Assembly: GCA_030267325.1 (NCBI GenBank)
Contig: JAJDJS010000027.1
Location: forward strand, 1-34,746
Origin: Desulfosarcina sp. OttesenSCG-928-A07
GTDB taxonomy: Bacteria > Desulfobacterota > Desulfobacteria > Desulfobacterales > Desulfosarcinaceae
Length of the DNA stretch: 34,746 nucleotides
Direction of reading: 5' to 3'
A program made the position numbers and the translations under genes. Under the pieces are notes generated by a model, which saw only the letters and a list, made by a program, of their open reading frames with translations, was not told where the DNA came from and ran no database searches. Shown here piece after piece: positions 15,837 to 24,188 of this stretch; within the stretch, counting starts at the first letter, position 1; each line of letters begins with the position of its first letter.

Positions 15837-17870
15837 ATGATGCGCAGCAGGTGGGGACTGGCCGTTTTGATGTTGATTTTTTTCATTCCATTGGCAGCCG
15901 TGGCGGAAGAATCAGAAACCGATGCCGTTTATCTCGAAACCATTGAAGTCACAGCGCCCAAGGATACCACCAACCGCGTGACCCAGACGGAAATTGAGCG
16001 AAAAACCGCCACCACCCTGTGGGAAGCCCTTCGCGGCGTGCCGGGTGTGTATCAGACCACATCCGGGGCCCGGGGTGAAAGCGTCATCCTGATCCGGGGG
16101 TCCAATCGGTATCAGGTGGGCATGTATGTGGACGGCGTTCCCACGGCCACGGCTTATCGCAATGAATGGGACTACAACAACTCCCTGACCTTTGACCTGG
16201 AATCCATTGAGGTATCCAAGGGCTACAGCTCCCCGCTTCTGCAAAGCAGCAACGGGCTGGCCGGCGTCATTAATGTCAAGACCCGCAAGCCCCAGAAAGA
16301 ACTGGAATTCAAAGCCAAGTACATGAACTTTTTTGACCGCCATGGGGATGATCAGAGCCGCCTGTTCGGGGCCAGCATCGGCACCCGGCAGGAGATGTTT
16401 TATCTGCAGGCCCAGGTCATTCACGATGAGCAGGATTTTTTTACCCTGTCAGACAGCTTTAATGCCGGACGGGACGAGCGCGGCGATCGGCGGGAAAACT
16501 CGGACTATAAAAATCGCCGTCTCAACCTTGTTGGCGGGGTTACGCCCACAGACGACATCGACATCATGTTTGGCATCGTCAAACAGCAGTTCGAAAAAGG
16601 ACAGCCGCCGGATGCCTCACGCTCCGGCACCAACCGGTTCTGGCGATGGCCGGAATATGACACCGACCGGTATTATATGAATGCGGATCTTCGGGTGAAC
16701 CCCCAGGCCAAATTCCAGGTTGTTGCCTATTATGATGAGCATACGGACAAATCCGTGGATTATACGGACGCCACGTATTCCGCCATTGCGGCCAACAGCC
16801 GGGACCAGACCTATGAGCAGTATACGGCCGGCGGGCAGGTCAAGTTTGAATATGAGTTCAATTCAGCCAACATCCTGGGCACATCCGTGGGCTATCGCCG
16901 GCTTTCCCATAAAGACAAACGGTACAGAACCACAACCGGCAATGCAACCACGGGTTCCCGGTCCAACTGGGGACTCAATGAAGAAGATGTGGAAGATTAT
17001 TATGATGTGGGCGCGGAGTACACCTTTCAGCCGATCTCTCCCCTGACCCTGGTGCTTGGTGCCAGCTACACCCGGCTTGAACCGGTCACGGCAGATACTT
17101 ACCAGCGCGGGGCCCTGGTCGGTCTCAGGGACAAGTCGGATATCCGGCAGGACATGTTCAACTACCAGGTGGGCGCTTTTTATGATGTGACCACCGATCA
17201 CCAGATGTTTTTCACCTTTGCCAAGAAATCCCGGCCCGCCACCATGCGGGAACGGTACTGGCGAACCGGTGATGCGCCGGCCAATCCGGATATTGATCCG
17301 GAAGAGGCCCTTCACTTTGAACTGGGTTACCGGGGGATGCCCAATAAATGGCTGAAACTCAACGCCAGCGCCTATTACAGCATGTATGACGACAAAATTG
17401 CCAGTACCAGAGACGCCAACAACAACACAATTTTTGACAACATTGACAAGGCCGACATCTACGGACTCGAACTGGGCGCGGAAGCCTTTGTCACGTCTTG
17501 GATGAGTGTCGGGGCCACGGCGAGCTTCATGGACTGGGACACGGATACGGATACCCGAAGCATGGAAAATCTCACCGACGCGCCCAAGGTGGTCGGCAAT
17601 ATTTATGCAGAAGTGATGCCGACCGAACGGCTGTCCATTGTTCCGGAAGTCTATATGACATCTGATTTCTACAACAGCGCCAACCCGGACGCTGCCAACA
17701 AAAAATCCGCCGGATTTGCTGTTTTCAATCTCAAGGCCGCCTATGACATCAGTAAAAACATCACGGTGGAAGCGGGCGTCAAAAACCTTCTGGATCAGGA
17801 TTACTACTACAACTACTATTTTCCGGAAGCCGGACGAACTTATTTTGTTGGACTTTCTGCAGATTTTTAA
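15837..17870 (+). CDS. TonB-dependent outer-membrane receptor
   Basis: An outer-membrane beta-barrel that imports a metal chelate or similar ligand using TonB energy. The 677-residue product has a signal peptide (residues 1-23, cleavage after AVA) and a TonB-box-like YLETIEVTA near 33-41. A plug domain covers about 45-150 (LWEALRGVPGVYQTTSGARG, VDGVPTA, LESIEVSKG, NGLAGVINVKT), followed by a 22-strand-type barrel ending in AGRTYFVGLSADF, with the C-terminal Phe required for outer-membrane assembly. GGAGG lies 6 nt before ATG 15837; ATG 15840 is equally possible. It is followed by the binding protein, permease and ATPase genes, so all four form one uptake route. No riboswitch was found in the 102-bp gap upstream. 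The ligand is not evident. Confidence 0.93.
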   Translation: MMRSRWGLAVLMLIFFIPLAAVAEESETDAVYLETIEVTAPKDTTNRVTQTEIERKTATTLWEALRGVPGVYQTTSGARGESVILIRGSNRYQVGMYVDGVPTATAYRNEWDYNNSLTFDLESIEVSKGYSSPLLQSSNGLAGVINVKTRKPQKELEFKAKYMNFFDRHGDDQSRLFGASIGTRQEMFYLQAQVIHDEQDFFTLSDSFNAGRDERGDRRENSDYKNRRLNLVGGVTPTDDIDIMFGIVKQQFEKGQPPDASRSGTNRFWRWPEYDTDRYYMNADLRVNPQAKFQVVAYYDEHTDKSVDYTDATYSAIAANSRDQTYEQYTAGGQVKFEYEFNSANILGTSVGYRRLSHKDKRYRTTTGNATTGSRSNWGLNEEDVEDYYDVGAEYTFQPISPLTLVLGASYTRLEPVTADTYQRGALVGLRDKSDIRQDMFNYQVGAFYDVTTDHQMFFTFAKKSRPATMRERYWRTGDAPANPDIDPEEALHFELGYRGMPNKWLKLNASAYYSMYDDKIASTRDANNNTIFDNIDKADIYGLELGAEAFVTSWMSVGATASFMDWDTDTDTRSMENLTDAPKVVGNIYAEVMPTERLSIVPEVYMTSDFYNSANPDAANKKSAGFAVFNLKAAYDISKNITVEAGVKNLLDQDYYYNYYFPEAGRTYFVGLSADF

Positions 17871-17932
17871 GGTGATTTGAAAAAAAACAGTCCTGCTGCA
17901 GGAGAGTGTTAACGGTGCGTCTGATTTTACGC

Positions 17933-18022
17933 CCCCCTCACCCCGGCCCTCTCCCCCCAAAAGGTGGAGAGGGAGAAAACAGGTCAGCCTCTCCACCCCC
18001 AAAAGACCGCTTGGGGGAGAGG
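17933..18022. repeat. C/G-rich hairpin repeat between receptor and binding-protein genes
   Basis: Two hairpins follow the receptor stop codon. The first pairs CCCTCTCC (17947-17954) with GGAGAGGG (17966-17973). The second pairs CCTCT (17988-17992) and CCCCCAA (17996-18002) with TTGGGGG (18011-18017) and AGAGG (18018-18022). The pattern CCCTCACCCCGGCCCTCTCCC resembles dispersed intergenic repeats seen in many bacterial genomes. Sited in the 185-bp gap inside a transport operon, it could trim or stabilise mRNA so that receptor and transporter are made in different amounts (inference). Confidence 0.6.
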
Positions 18023-18055
18023 AAAAAAAAAGAAAAAAGTGAAAGTCCTGATGCC

Positions 18056-19033
18056 ATGAAAAAAAAGATCCTGATCACTTCGCTGTTGATGTTGCTGGTC
18101 ATGGCCCCGGCTTCTGCCATGGCCAAACAGCAGGTTTACGGCGCCACGTTCCCGGCCAGTTTTGCCCTTTATGTCCTGGATCCGGAGCTTCTGGCCGGCT
18201 GGAACGGGCCGCTTCGTGATTATGAAAAAAAATTCATTCCCGAAAAATACCACCATCTTCCCATCCTGGGCGGATGGTACGGAAAAGGCATGATTCCGGA
18301 CAAGGAAGTGCTGCTCCGGGCGAAATTTGACAAGGCCTTTAGCCTGACCGGAGACCACAAACAGGGAAATGATGCCCTTTCCGTGTTGAAAAAACTGGGC
18401 ATTCCCACAGTTGTCCTGCCGGCGCGCACGCTTCAGGAAAATATTGCCATGTTCCGGGCCATGGGCATTGAATTTGAGGTTCCGGAGCGGGGAGAGGCCC
18501 TTGCGGCCTATGGTGAGAATGCCCTTGCCCGGGTGGCCGGATGGATGAAAGATCTTCCCGAAAGCAAACGGGTCCGGATTTACATGGCCCAGGATGTGGA
18601 CGGACTGACCACCACCTGTGCGGGCGGTATCCGGTCCGAAGTGTTTGATCTGGCCGGGGCGGTCAATGTCCATGCTTGTCCGGAAAACATGCGGGAAACC
18701 ATTATCAAAATTTCCTTTGAACAGATCCTGCGCTATGACCCGGACGTGATTCTGATCAATCATCCCACCTTCATGGACCGGTTTCCCAGTGATACCAGAT
18801 GGCACCAGCTTCGGGCCGCAAAAACCGGAAACGTCTTTTTTGTGCCCCATGAACCCTTCAGCTGGATGGATCGGCCGGCCTCTTTCATGCGGTTTATCGG
18901 GGCCCAGTGGCTGGCGGAAACCCTTCATCCAGACCGGTGCGACATGGATATGGAAGCAGAAACCGATAAATTCCTGCGGCTTTTTTTCCGGCTGGAACTT
19001 TCCCCGGAAGAAATCCGGTCCATTTTGAAGTAG
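18056..19033 (+). CDS. Periplasmic substrate-binding protein of a BtuF/FepB-type ABC importer
   Basis: A periplasmic protein of 325 residues that hands a metal chelate or metal complex from the receptor to the FecCD-type permease. Residues 1-22 are a signal peptide (MKKKILITSLLMLLVMAPASA, cleavage after AMA); there is no lipobox. The cluster A-type fold is supported by FALYVLDPELLAGWNGPL, LPILGGWYG, IPDKEVLLRAKFD, LGIPTVVLPA and YDPDVILIN. The phrase DPELLAGWNGPLRDYEKKF resembles binding proteins of Epsilon- and Deltaproteobacterial iron/nickel importers, so the substrate could be a metal rather than cobalamin (weak inference). The start is ATG 18056; coding-like sequence upstream is repeat. 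The stop TAG lies inside a palindromic repeat (19030-19053). Confidence 0.88.
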   Translation: MKKKILITSLLMLLVMAPASAMAKQQVYGATFPASFALYVLDPELLAGWNGPLRDYEKKFIPEKYHHLPILGGWYGKGMIPDKEVLLRAKFDKAFSLTGDHKQGNDALSVLKKLGIPTVVLPARTLQENIAMFRAMGIEFEVPERGEALAAYGENALARVAGWMKDLPESKRVRIYMAQDVDGLTTTCAGGIRSEVFDLAGAVNVHACPENMRETIIKISFEQILRYDPDVILINHPTFMDRFPSDTRWHQLRAAKTGNVFFVPHEPFSWMDRPASFMRFIGAQWLAETLHPDRCDMDMEAETDKFLRLFFRLELSPEEIRSILK

Positions 19034-19053
19034 GGGCGCCTCGCGAGGCGCCC
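19030..19053. repeat. GTAG-led 20-bp palindromic element, copy 1
   Basis: GTAG (19030-19033) is followed by a perfect 20-bp palindrome at 19034-19053 (GGGCGCCTCG and its reverse complement). Its TAG is the stop codon of the binding-protein gene. A near-identical copy lies at 31131 and a variant at 30225. The strong hairpin could act as a transcript end or stabiliser. Confidence 0.8.
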
Positions 19054-19106
19054 GTTTACCGCGAGGCCCCCAATTGTCGAAAAGTGCCCCGTGGAAAGAC
19101 AAATCC

Positions 19107-19154
19107 ATGAAAGACACCCCTGAAACTCACAACCAGCCCACCCCTCCACGATGA
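19107..19154 (+). CDS. Possible 15-residue leader peptide ahead of the permease
   Basis: A short frame, ATG 19107 to TGA 19154, encodes MKDTPETHNQPTPPR. It has GGAAAG about 8 nt upstream, and its stop overlaps the permease start codon as ATGA (19151-19154). The permease itself lacks a ribosome site, so this leader may feed ribosomes to it by translational coupling. The composition is proline- and threonine-rich. It is a minimal candidate and could be fortuitous. Confidence 0.3.
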   Translation: MKDTPETHNQPTPPR

Positions 19155-20155
19155 GAAAATACCGGTTATGCCTTATCCTGCTGCTTCTGATCGCAACCGT
19201 CTTCATTACACTTCTGACCGGGCGATACCCGCTTTCCCTGTCTGATCTGGGGGAACTGGTGGCGGCGTTTTTCACCACTGCCGAGCTTGACCCGGCCCGG
19301 CGGGAAGCCCTTTTTGTTCTCACCCACATCCGCATTCCCCGGATTCTGGCCGCCATGCTGGTGGGCGCGGGACTGTCCGTATCCGGCGCCGCCTACCAGG
19401 CCATGTTTTTGAACCCCCTGGTGTCGCCCGGCATTCTGGGGGTTCTGGCCGGCGCTTCCTTTGGCGCGGGCCTTGGCATTGTGGTGTTCCGGTCCTGGGC
19501 AGCCACCCAGATCCTTGCTTTTGGGTTCGGATGCGCGGCAGTGGGACTGTCCCTGTTTTTTGCTTCTTTTTTCAGAAGAAATTCCCTGATGGTGCTGCTT
19601 TTGGGCGGCATGATCAGCGGATCGCTCTTTACTGCATTTACCTCGCTTCTCAAATTTGTGGCAGATCCCAATCAGCAGCTTCCCGAACTGGTGTACTGGC
19701 TCATGGGATCTTTTGCCCGCGTGGACACCACGATTTTGCTGTGGGTGGGGCTGCCCATGGTCATGCTGATTGTTTATCTGTGCGCCCAGGGAAAAGTGAC
19801 CAATGTGCTGAGCATGGGAGACGAGGAAGCCCTGTCCATGGGCATTTGTGTAAAACGGACGCGGCTTTCAATCATTCTGGCCGCAACACTTCTCAGTGCT
19901 TTCACGGTTCTGCTCACCGGCATCATCGCTTGGGTGGGGCTGGTGATTCCCCATATCATGCGTTTTGTTGTGGGCCCCAACAACCGGGTACTGCTGCCGG
20001 CATCGGCTTTTGGCGGCGCGATGTTCATGCTCATCACCGATGCGGTGGTGCGGTCGGTTTTTACCGCCGAGCTGCCCATCGGTGTGTTCACCTCCCTTGT
20101 GGCCCTTCCCCTGTTTGTCCTTTCCCTTGCCATCAACAAGGGCGGCTGGCGATGA
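19151..20155 (+). CDS. FecCD-type ABC transporter permease
   Basis: Membrane subunit of a type II (BtuCD-like) importer for metal chelates, 334 residues with about 9-10 membrane segments. Family hallmarks are HIRIPRILAAMLVGAGLSVSGAAYQAMFLNPLVSPGILGVLAGASFGA (the conserved R-(I/L)-P-R and G-a-a-Y-Q region), the coupling-helix segment LSMGDEEALSMG, and GIIAWVGLVIPHIMRFVVGPNNR near the C-terminus. The start ATG at 19151 lacks a ribosome site of its own and overlaps the stop of a 15-codon leader (19107-19154). The stop overlaps the ATPase start as ATGA, giving tight coupling of permease and ATPase. It works with the binding protein at 18056. Confidence 0.92.
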   Translation: MRKYRLCLILLLLIATVFITLLTGRYPLSLSDLGELVAAFFTTAELDPARREALFVLTHIRIPRILAAMLVGAGLSVSGAAYQAMFLNPLVSPGILGVLAGASFGAGLGIVVFRSWAATQILAFGFGCAAVGLSLFFASFFRRNSLMVLLLGGMISGSLFTAFTSLLKFVADPNQQLPELVYWLMGSFARVDTTILLWVGLPMVMLIVYLCAQGKVTNVLSMGDEEALSMGICVKRTRLSIILAATLLSAFTVLLTGIIAWVGLVIPHIMRFVVGPNNRVLLPASAFGGAMFMLITDAVVRSVFTAELPIGVFTSLVALPLFVLSLAINKGGWR

Positions 20156-20883
20156 TCCGGATTGACCATCTTTCTTTTGCCTATGAAAAATACCGGCCCG
20201 TGCTTCACGATATCTCCCTTTGCTTGCCTGCCGGAGAAATCGTCAGCATCCTGGGTCCCAATGGATGCGGCAAAAGTACGCTGCTCAAAATTATCCTGGG
20301 ATTTTTGCAGGTCAAGCGGGGGATGGTGTTTCTCGATGACCGGGATATCTGCGATCTCACCGAAAAGCAGCTCCACAAACGGCTCTCTTATGTGCCCCAG
20401 ATGCACAGCGGCACCTTCAATTACCAGGTGTTGGATGTGGTGCTCATGGGACGGACCACAGAAAGCCCCTGGTACCGGTTTCGTTCAGAAGATTACGATA
20501 TCGCCCGCGCTGCCCTGAAACAGGTCCGGATGGAACACCACGCCCACCGCCCGTACCTGCATCTTTCCGGCGGCGAGCGCCAGCTGGTGCTGATTGCAAG
20601 ATCCCTGGCCCAGGGCGGGGTCTTTTTCATCATGGATGAGCCGGTTTCCGGGCTGGATTACGGCAACCAGTTCCACCTTCTGCAAACCCTCAAGGATCTT
20701 TCCGGCCAGGGCGTTTCTTTTATCCTCACCACCCATCACCCCCAGCATGCCCTGTATCTGGGCGGCCGGGCCCTGCTGCTCAAATCCGGAAAAATCATCG
20801 CGGACGGCCCGTCAGAACAAGTGGTCACCACCGGGAACATCCGCGATTTGTATCAGCTTCCAGAGGGATTTATCCAGATATAA
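20152..20883 (+). CDS. FecE/BtuD-type ABC transporter ATP-binding protein
   Basis: ATPase subunit that powers the FecCD-type permease, 243 residues. Walker A is GPNGCGKSTLL (about residues 36-46), the Q-loop is YVPQMHSG, the signature motif is LSGGERQLVLIARSL, Walker B is FFIMDEPVSGLD, and the H-loop His lies in LTTHHPQHAL. The C-terminus IRDLYQL is typical of metal-chelate transport ATPases. ATG 20152 overlaps the permease stop TGA (20153-20155). It is the last gene of the transport locus; the following gene is on the other strand. The combination of receptor, periplasmic protein, permease and ATPase is complete in this window, lacking only a dedicated TonB-ExbBD, which must be elsewhere. 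Confidence 0.94.
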   Translation: MIRIDHLSFAYEKYRPVLHDISLCLPAGEIVSILGPNGCGKSTLLKIILGFLQVKRGMVFLDDRDICDLTEKQLHKRLSYVPQMHSGTFNYQVLDVVLMGRTTESPWYRFRSEDYDIARAALKQVRMEHHAHRPYLHLSGGERQLVLIARSLAQGGVFFIMDEPVSGLDYGNQFHLLQTLKDLSGQGVSFILTTHHPQHALYLGGRALLLKSGKIIADGPSEQVVTTGNIRDLYQLPEGFIQI

Positions 20884-20948
20884 CGCACATTTTTTCGGAA
20901 ATCCGCCGAATCTGTAACATCTGATTTAAAGAATAATCCTGCCTGTTT

Positions 20949-21539
20949 TTATTTCTCCAACCCGAGCAGTCCTTCTCTGATTTTTTTATCCGCTTTTTCG
21001 CCCACATTGTACTGGTAATACATCTGGGCAAAGGCATCACCAGGAATCGTGCCTTTCACTTGGTCCTGGTAGATGAGCGTCAGCCCTTTTCCCGGAACAT
21101 AGATGGATTCGGAGGTGAGTCCCGGCGCCATGTCTTTATCCAGCCAGGATGCATAGGTGTTGATATCCGCCTTGTGCGCCTCCACCAATGCCGCTGGATT
21201 GGCTGTTGTGATCATCTCCACAAAACCTTCCTGGAGTTTGTCAGCCGTGGCCTTGCTGGTAAGATACTGGGTCCGCATGTATTTGATCTGCTGGGAAGAA
21301 ATGACGGTTTCTGCATCATGGGTGGGATTTTCAAGATAAAGTCCCACTGCATAGACTTTTACCACGCCAAATTTTTTGAGCCAGGAAACGCCGTTTAATT
21401 TGAGTGTTTTTCCTTCGATCACGGTTTCTCTTGGAAATTTAACGCCCAGCACTTCAACGGTTTCAGCGCTTGAAAAAGTGGGGATCAAAAAAACCATCCA
21501 TGCCGCTGCCACAACACCCGTCAGAATACGTCGAATCAT
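20949..21539 (-). CDS. Secreted chalcone isomerase-like protein
   Basis: An exported protein of 196 residues with signal peptide 1-25 (MIRRILTGVVAAAWMVFLIP, cleavage after SSA). The rest matches the bacterial chalcone isomerase-like family (Chalcone_3): VEVLGVKFPRETVIEGKTLKLNGVS, then KKFGVVKVYAVGLYLENPTH, QQIKYMRTQYL and IPGDAFAQMYYQY. Bacterial members have the open-faced beta-sandwich fold, but a flavonoid isomerase role is improbable here; a lipid-binding or envelope role is more likely. It has a strong AAGGAG site 6 nt before the ATG and begins 21 bp after pyrD stops on the same strand, so the two may be co-transcribed. Function unknown. Confidence 0.85.
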   Translation of the reverse strand: MIRRILTGVVAAAWMVFLIPTFSSAETVEVLGVKFPRETVIEGKTLKLNGVSWLKKFGVVKVYAVGLYLENPTHDAETVISSQQIKYMRTQYLTSKATADKLQEGFVEMITTANPAALVEAHKADINTYASWLDKDMAPGLTSESIYVPGKGLTLIYQDQVKGTIPGDAFAQMYYQYNVGEKADKKIREGLLGLEK

Positions 21540-21560
21540 TTTTTCTCCTTAATTTTAGGG

Positions 21561-22481
21561 TTAGGGGATGACCAGCGAACCGATGAATTGACGGATATCA
21601 TCCACTTTTTCTTGGCGGAGCCAGTGGGTGATACCCTCAAGGATTTCAATTGTGCTCATGGGATTGGTAAAATTGGCGGTTCCCACCTGAACCGCAGTGG
21701 CGCCCACCATGAGAAATTCCAGCGCATCCGTGGCATTCATAATGCCTCCTACGCCCACAACGGGAATTTTCACCGCATGGACCACCTGAAAAACCATGCG
21801 CAGGGCAATGGGTTTGATGGCCGGACCGGAAAGGCCACCGGTGATGTTGGCCAATTTGGGTTTTCGGGTGGCAAGATCCACAGCCATGCCCGTTAACGTG
21901 TTGATGACGGAAAGGCTGTCCGCACCCGCATCTTCCACAGCACGGGCGATCCGGGTGATGTCCGTTACATTGGGGGAGAGTTTCACCATCAGATGTTTGG
22001 TGGTTTTTTTTCGGACCGCCCGAACCACCGCAGCCGCAACTTCCGGGTCCGCGCCAAAGGCGATGCCGCCTTCTTTCACATTGGGGCAGGAAATATTGAT
22101 TTCCATTCCCCGTATAGCGCCTGTATCTTCCAGGCGCTCTGCCAAACCCGCATACTCTTCAATGGTTTTTCCATAAATATTGGCGATGATCGGTGGGGAA
22201 AGCGTTTGCAGAAAAGGCAGTTTTTCCGTCAGAAAAGCCTCAAACCCCACATTTTCGAGGCCAATGGCATTGAGCATGCCGCAGGGGGTTTCCACAATGC
22301 GGGGCGGTGGATTTCCCCTTGCCGGTTCCAGGGAAAGGCCTTTGACAATGATTCCGCCCAATTGGTTGAGATCAATATAAGAAGAAAATTCGCGGGCATA
22401 CCCAAAGGTTCCGGAAGCGGTCAGGATGGGATTTTTAAGTGTCAGGCCGCCGAGATCAACGGTTAGATTCGGTGTTGTCAT
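21561..22481 (-). CDS. pyrD: Dihydroorotate dehydrogenase, class 1B catalytic subunit
   Basis: Oxidises dihydroorotate to orotate, the fourth step of UMP synthesis, using FMN. The 306-residue product begins TVDLGGLTLKNPILTASGTFGYA, as PyrD class 1B does. It carries the catalytic-loop motif MEINISCPNVKEGG with the Cys base of class 1 enzymes, plus VVGVGGI and MVGATAVQVGTANF near the FMN phosphate. Class 1B PyrD normally works with a PyrK electron-transfer subunit, whose gene is not seen in this window. Start: ATG 22481, family-like; an in-frame codon at 22667 would add 62 non-coding-like residues. A good promoter lies upstream (22539-22567). Confidence 0.95.
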   Translation of the reverse strand: MTTPNLTVDLGGLTLKNPILTASGTFGYAREFSSYIDLNQLGGIIVKGLSLEPARGNPPPRIVETPCGMLNAIGLENVGFEAFLTEKLPFLQTLSPPIIANIYGKTIEEYAGLAERLEDTGAIRGMEINISCPNVKEGGIAFGADPEVAAAVVRAVRKKTTKHLMVKLSPNVTDITRIARAVEDAGADSLSVINTLTGMAVDLATRKPKLANITGGLSGPAIKPIALRMVFQVVHAVKIPVVGVGGIMNATDALEFLMVGATAVQVGTANFTNPMSTIEILEGITHWLRQEKVDDIRQFIGSLVIP

Positions 22482-22538
22482 AGATTCACCGTTTTTTCTG
22501 AAAATGGACAAGGAAGATGCAGTGCAGGATTGATTCTG

Positions 22539-22567
22539 ACTATAGACAAGTCTCCAAAATTGATCAA
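22539..22567 (-). promoter_or_regulatory. Sigma-70-like promoter for pyrD
   Basis: On the minus strand TTGATC (22562-22567) and TATAGT (22539-22544) are separated by exactly 17 nt, about 58 bp before the pyrD start. Its presence also argues against a longer pyrD reading frame. Confidence 0.6.
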
Positions 22568-22692
22568 GCTGCGGTTTTACACCCAATACAAATCCCGGTT
22601 TTCCGGATTCAGGTTCTATGGTAAGGTCTCTGCTGGCTTTATCAATTCGGCGCCACGGAGCGACCATGACTTGTTTTTAAGGAATCAACACA

Positions 22693-23136
22693 ATGGAATA
22701 CTGGCACTGGCTTGTTTTTGGAATGATACTGATGATGGCGGAAATTTTTATTCCCAGTTTCACCATTTTTTGGTTTGGCCTGGGCGCACTGGTGGTGGGG
22801 CTTATTCTGCTGGCCACGCCCATCAGCCTGGCTTGGCAGGTTTTTTTCTGGACCATTGCCTCCTGCGCATTCACGTTGATCTGGTTTAAATTTGTGCGGC
22901 CCAAAATGAGGGACCGGACAAAGGCTGGCCTGTCCCGTGAAGCCATTGTGGGTGAAGTCGGCCAGGTCATTCATCCGTCCGTGGCCGCCCAGGGACAACG
23001 CGGCAGGGTGCGTTTTACCATCCCCATTCTGGGCGCGGATGAATGGGCCTTTGTCTGTGATACCGATACAGCCACGGGTGACCGGGTCAGTATAATGGAT
23101 ATTGCGGGAAATACCCTGGTGGTCCGGAAACTGTAA
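22693..23136 (+). CDS. NfeD family membrane protein (short form)
   Basis: A small membrane protein of 147 residues that pairs with an SPFH/stomatin protein. Residues 1-65 contain two or three hydrophobic segments (WHWLVFGMILMMAEIFIPSFTIFWFGLGALVVG, then FFWTIASCAFTLIWF). The C-terminal 70 residues form the OB-fold NfeD domain (VGEVGQVIHPS, GRVRFTIPILGADEWAF, TGDRVSIMDIAGNTLVV). It lacks the N-terminal ClpP-like protease domain of long NfeD. AAGGA lies about 10 nt before the ATG. It lies 67 bp ahead of the SPFH gene, the standard arrangement, and both likely organise membrane microdomains. Confidence 0.9.
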   Translation: MEYWHWLVFGMILMMAEIFIPSFTIFWFGLGALVVGLILLATPISLAWQVFFWTIASCAFTLIWFKFVRPKMRDRTKAGLSREAIVGEVGQVIHPSVAAQGQRGRVRFTIPILGADEWAFVCDTDTATGDRVSIMDIAGNTLVVRKL

Positions 23137-23203
23137 TCCGGACCGTAAGCCAATTTCGGATTTTTCATCACATCAAGATCTAATTCACAAGGGAGATTAT
23201 ATC

Positions 23204-24061
23204 ATGGGTGGATTTCTGGTTTTTATGGTTGTCGTGGCAATACTTGCCCTTGTCACCCTGGCAAAGGGCATCTGCACGGTTGATCAGGGATACAAATATG
23301 TGATTCAGCGCTTTGGAAAATATCATAACACCTTGATGCCGGGGCTGAATTTCATCATTCCGTATTTTGACAAGGTGGCATACCGGGTCACCACCAAAGA
23401 TATTGTGCTGGATATTCCGTCCCAGGATGTCATCACCCGTGACAACGTTGTCATTGTGGTCAACGCCGTTGCCTACATCAATATCCTGAAACCGGAAAAA
23501 GCGGTTTACGGGGTTGAGGATTATGAATTTGCCATCCAGAACCTGGTTCAGACCTCTCTGCGATCCATCATCGGTGAAATGAATCTGGACGATGCCCTGG
23601 CCTCCCGGGATGAAATCAAGGCCAAGCTCAAAATGGCCATTTCCGATGACATTTCCGACTGGGGCATTGTGCTGAAAAGTGTTGAAATTCAGGACATCAA
23701 TCCTTCATCCACCATGCAATCCGCCATGGAGGAACAGGCTGCGGCCGAACGTCAGCGCCGGGCGGTGGTAACCCGTGCGGAAGGTGAAAAAACCGCTGCG
23801 ATTCTCAAGGCCGAGGGGAATCTGGAAGCCTCCAGACGCAATGCCGAGGCCCAGGTGGTGCTGGCCGAAGCCAGCCAGCGCGCCATTGCCAAGGTAACCG
23901 AGGCCATCAGCAATAACGAGCTTCCCGTGATGTATCTGATCGGTGAAAAATATGTGGAAGCCCTCCAGGCGCTGGCCGTTTCCACCAATGCCAAAACCGT
24001 GTTGATTCCGGCAGAAGTTCCCTCCGCCATCCGCGGAATTCTGGATCCGTCCAGAAAATAA
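23204..24061 (+). CDS. SPFH/Band 7 family (stomatin/paraslipin-type) membrane protein
   Basis: A membrane-anchored oligomeric scaffold of 285 residues thought to organise membrane domains or modulate proteases. It has an N-terminal anchor (residues 2-24, FLVFMVVVAILALVTLAKG) followed by the Band 7 domain: VDQGYKYVIQRFGKYHNTLMPGLNFIIPYFDKV, LDIPSQDVITRDNVVIVVNAV and SLRSIIGEMNLDDALASRDEI. An Ala/Glu-rich coiled coil spans about 165-235 (EEQAAAERQRRAVVTRAEGEK). The ATG at 23204 is chosen because GGGAG lies 9-10 nt upstream and the anchor begins there; in-frame sequence upstream overlaps nfeD and is not conserved. It forms a pair with the NfeD gene. Confidence 0.93.
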   Translation: MGGFLVFMVVVAILALVTLAKGICTVDQGYKYVIQRFGKYHNTLMPGLNFIIPYFDKVAYRVTTKDIVLDIPSQDVITRDNVVIVVNAVAYINILKPEKAVYGVEDYEFAIQNLVQTSLRSIIGEMNLDDALASRDEIKAKLKMAISDDISDWGIVLKSVEIQDINPSSTMQSAMEEQAAAERQRRAVVTRAEGEKTAAILKAEGNLEASRRNAEAQVVLAEASQRAIAKVTEAISNNELPVMYLIGEKYVEALQALAVSTNAKTVLIPAEVPSAIRGILDPSRK

Positions 24062-24188
24062 AAGGACTTTTCTGCAAAGGGATGTCCATGGGCACTTTTT
24101 TTGTGCTGTCATTTCCGCATTCAGGCCATATTCAGGGTTGAGTTGCAGGTCATCACCCATGACTTTTGGGCAGGAGAATAAACGCAAC

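Noticed and set aside
16863..18002. 379-codon minus-strand frame under the TonB receptor gene
   Set aside because: Composition is unlike a real protein, and it runs antisense to a well-supported barrel protein and into the hairpin repeat.
17984..19117. 377-codon minus-strand frame under the binding-protein gene
   Set aside because: Antisense shadow; it contains the repeat elements and no recognisable motif.
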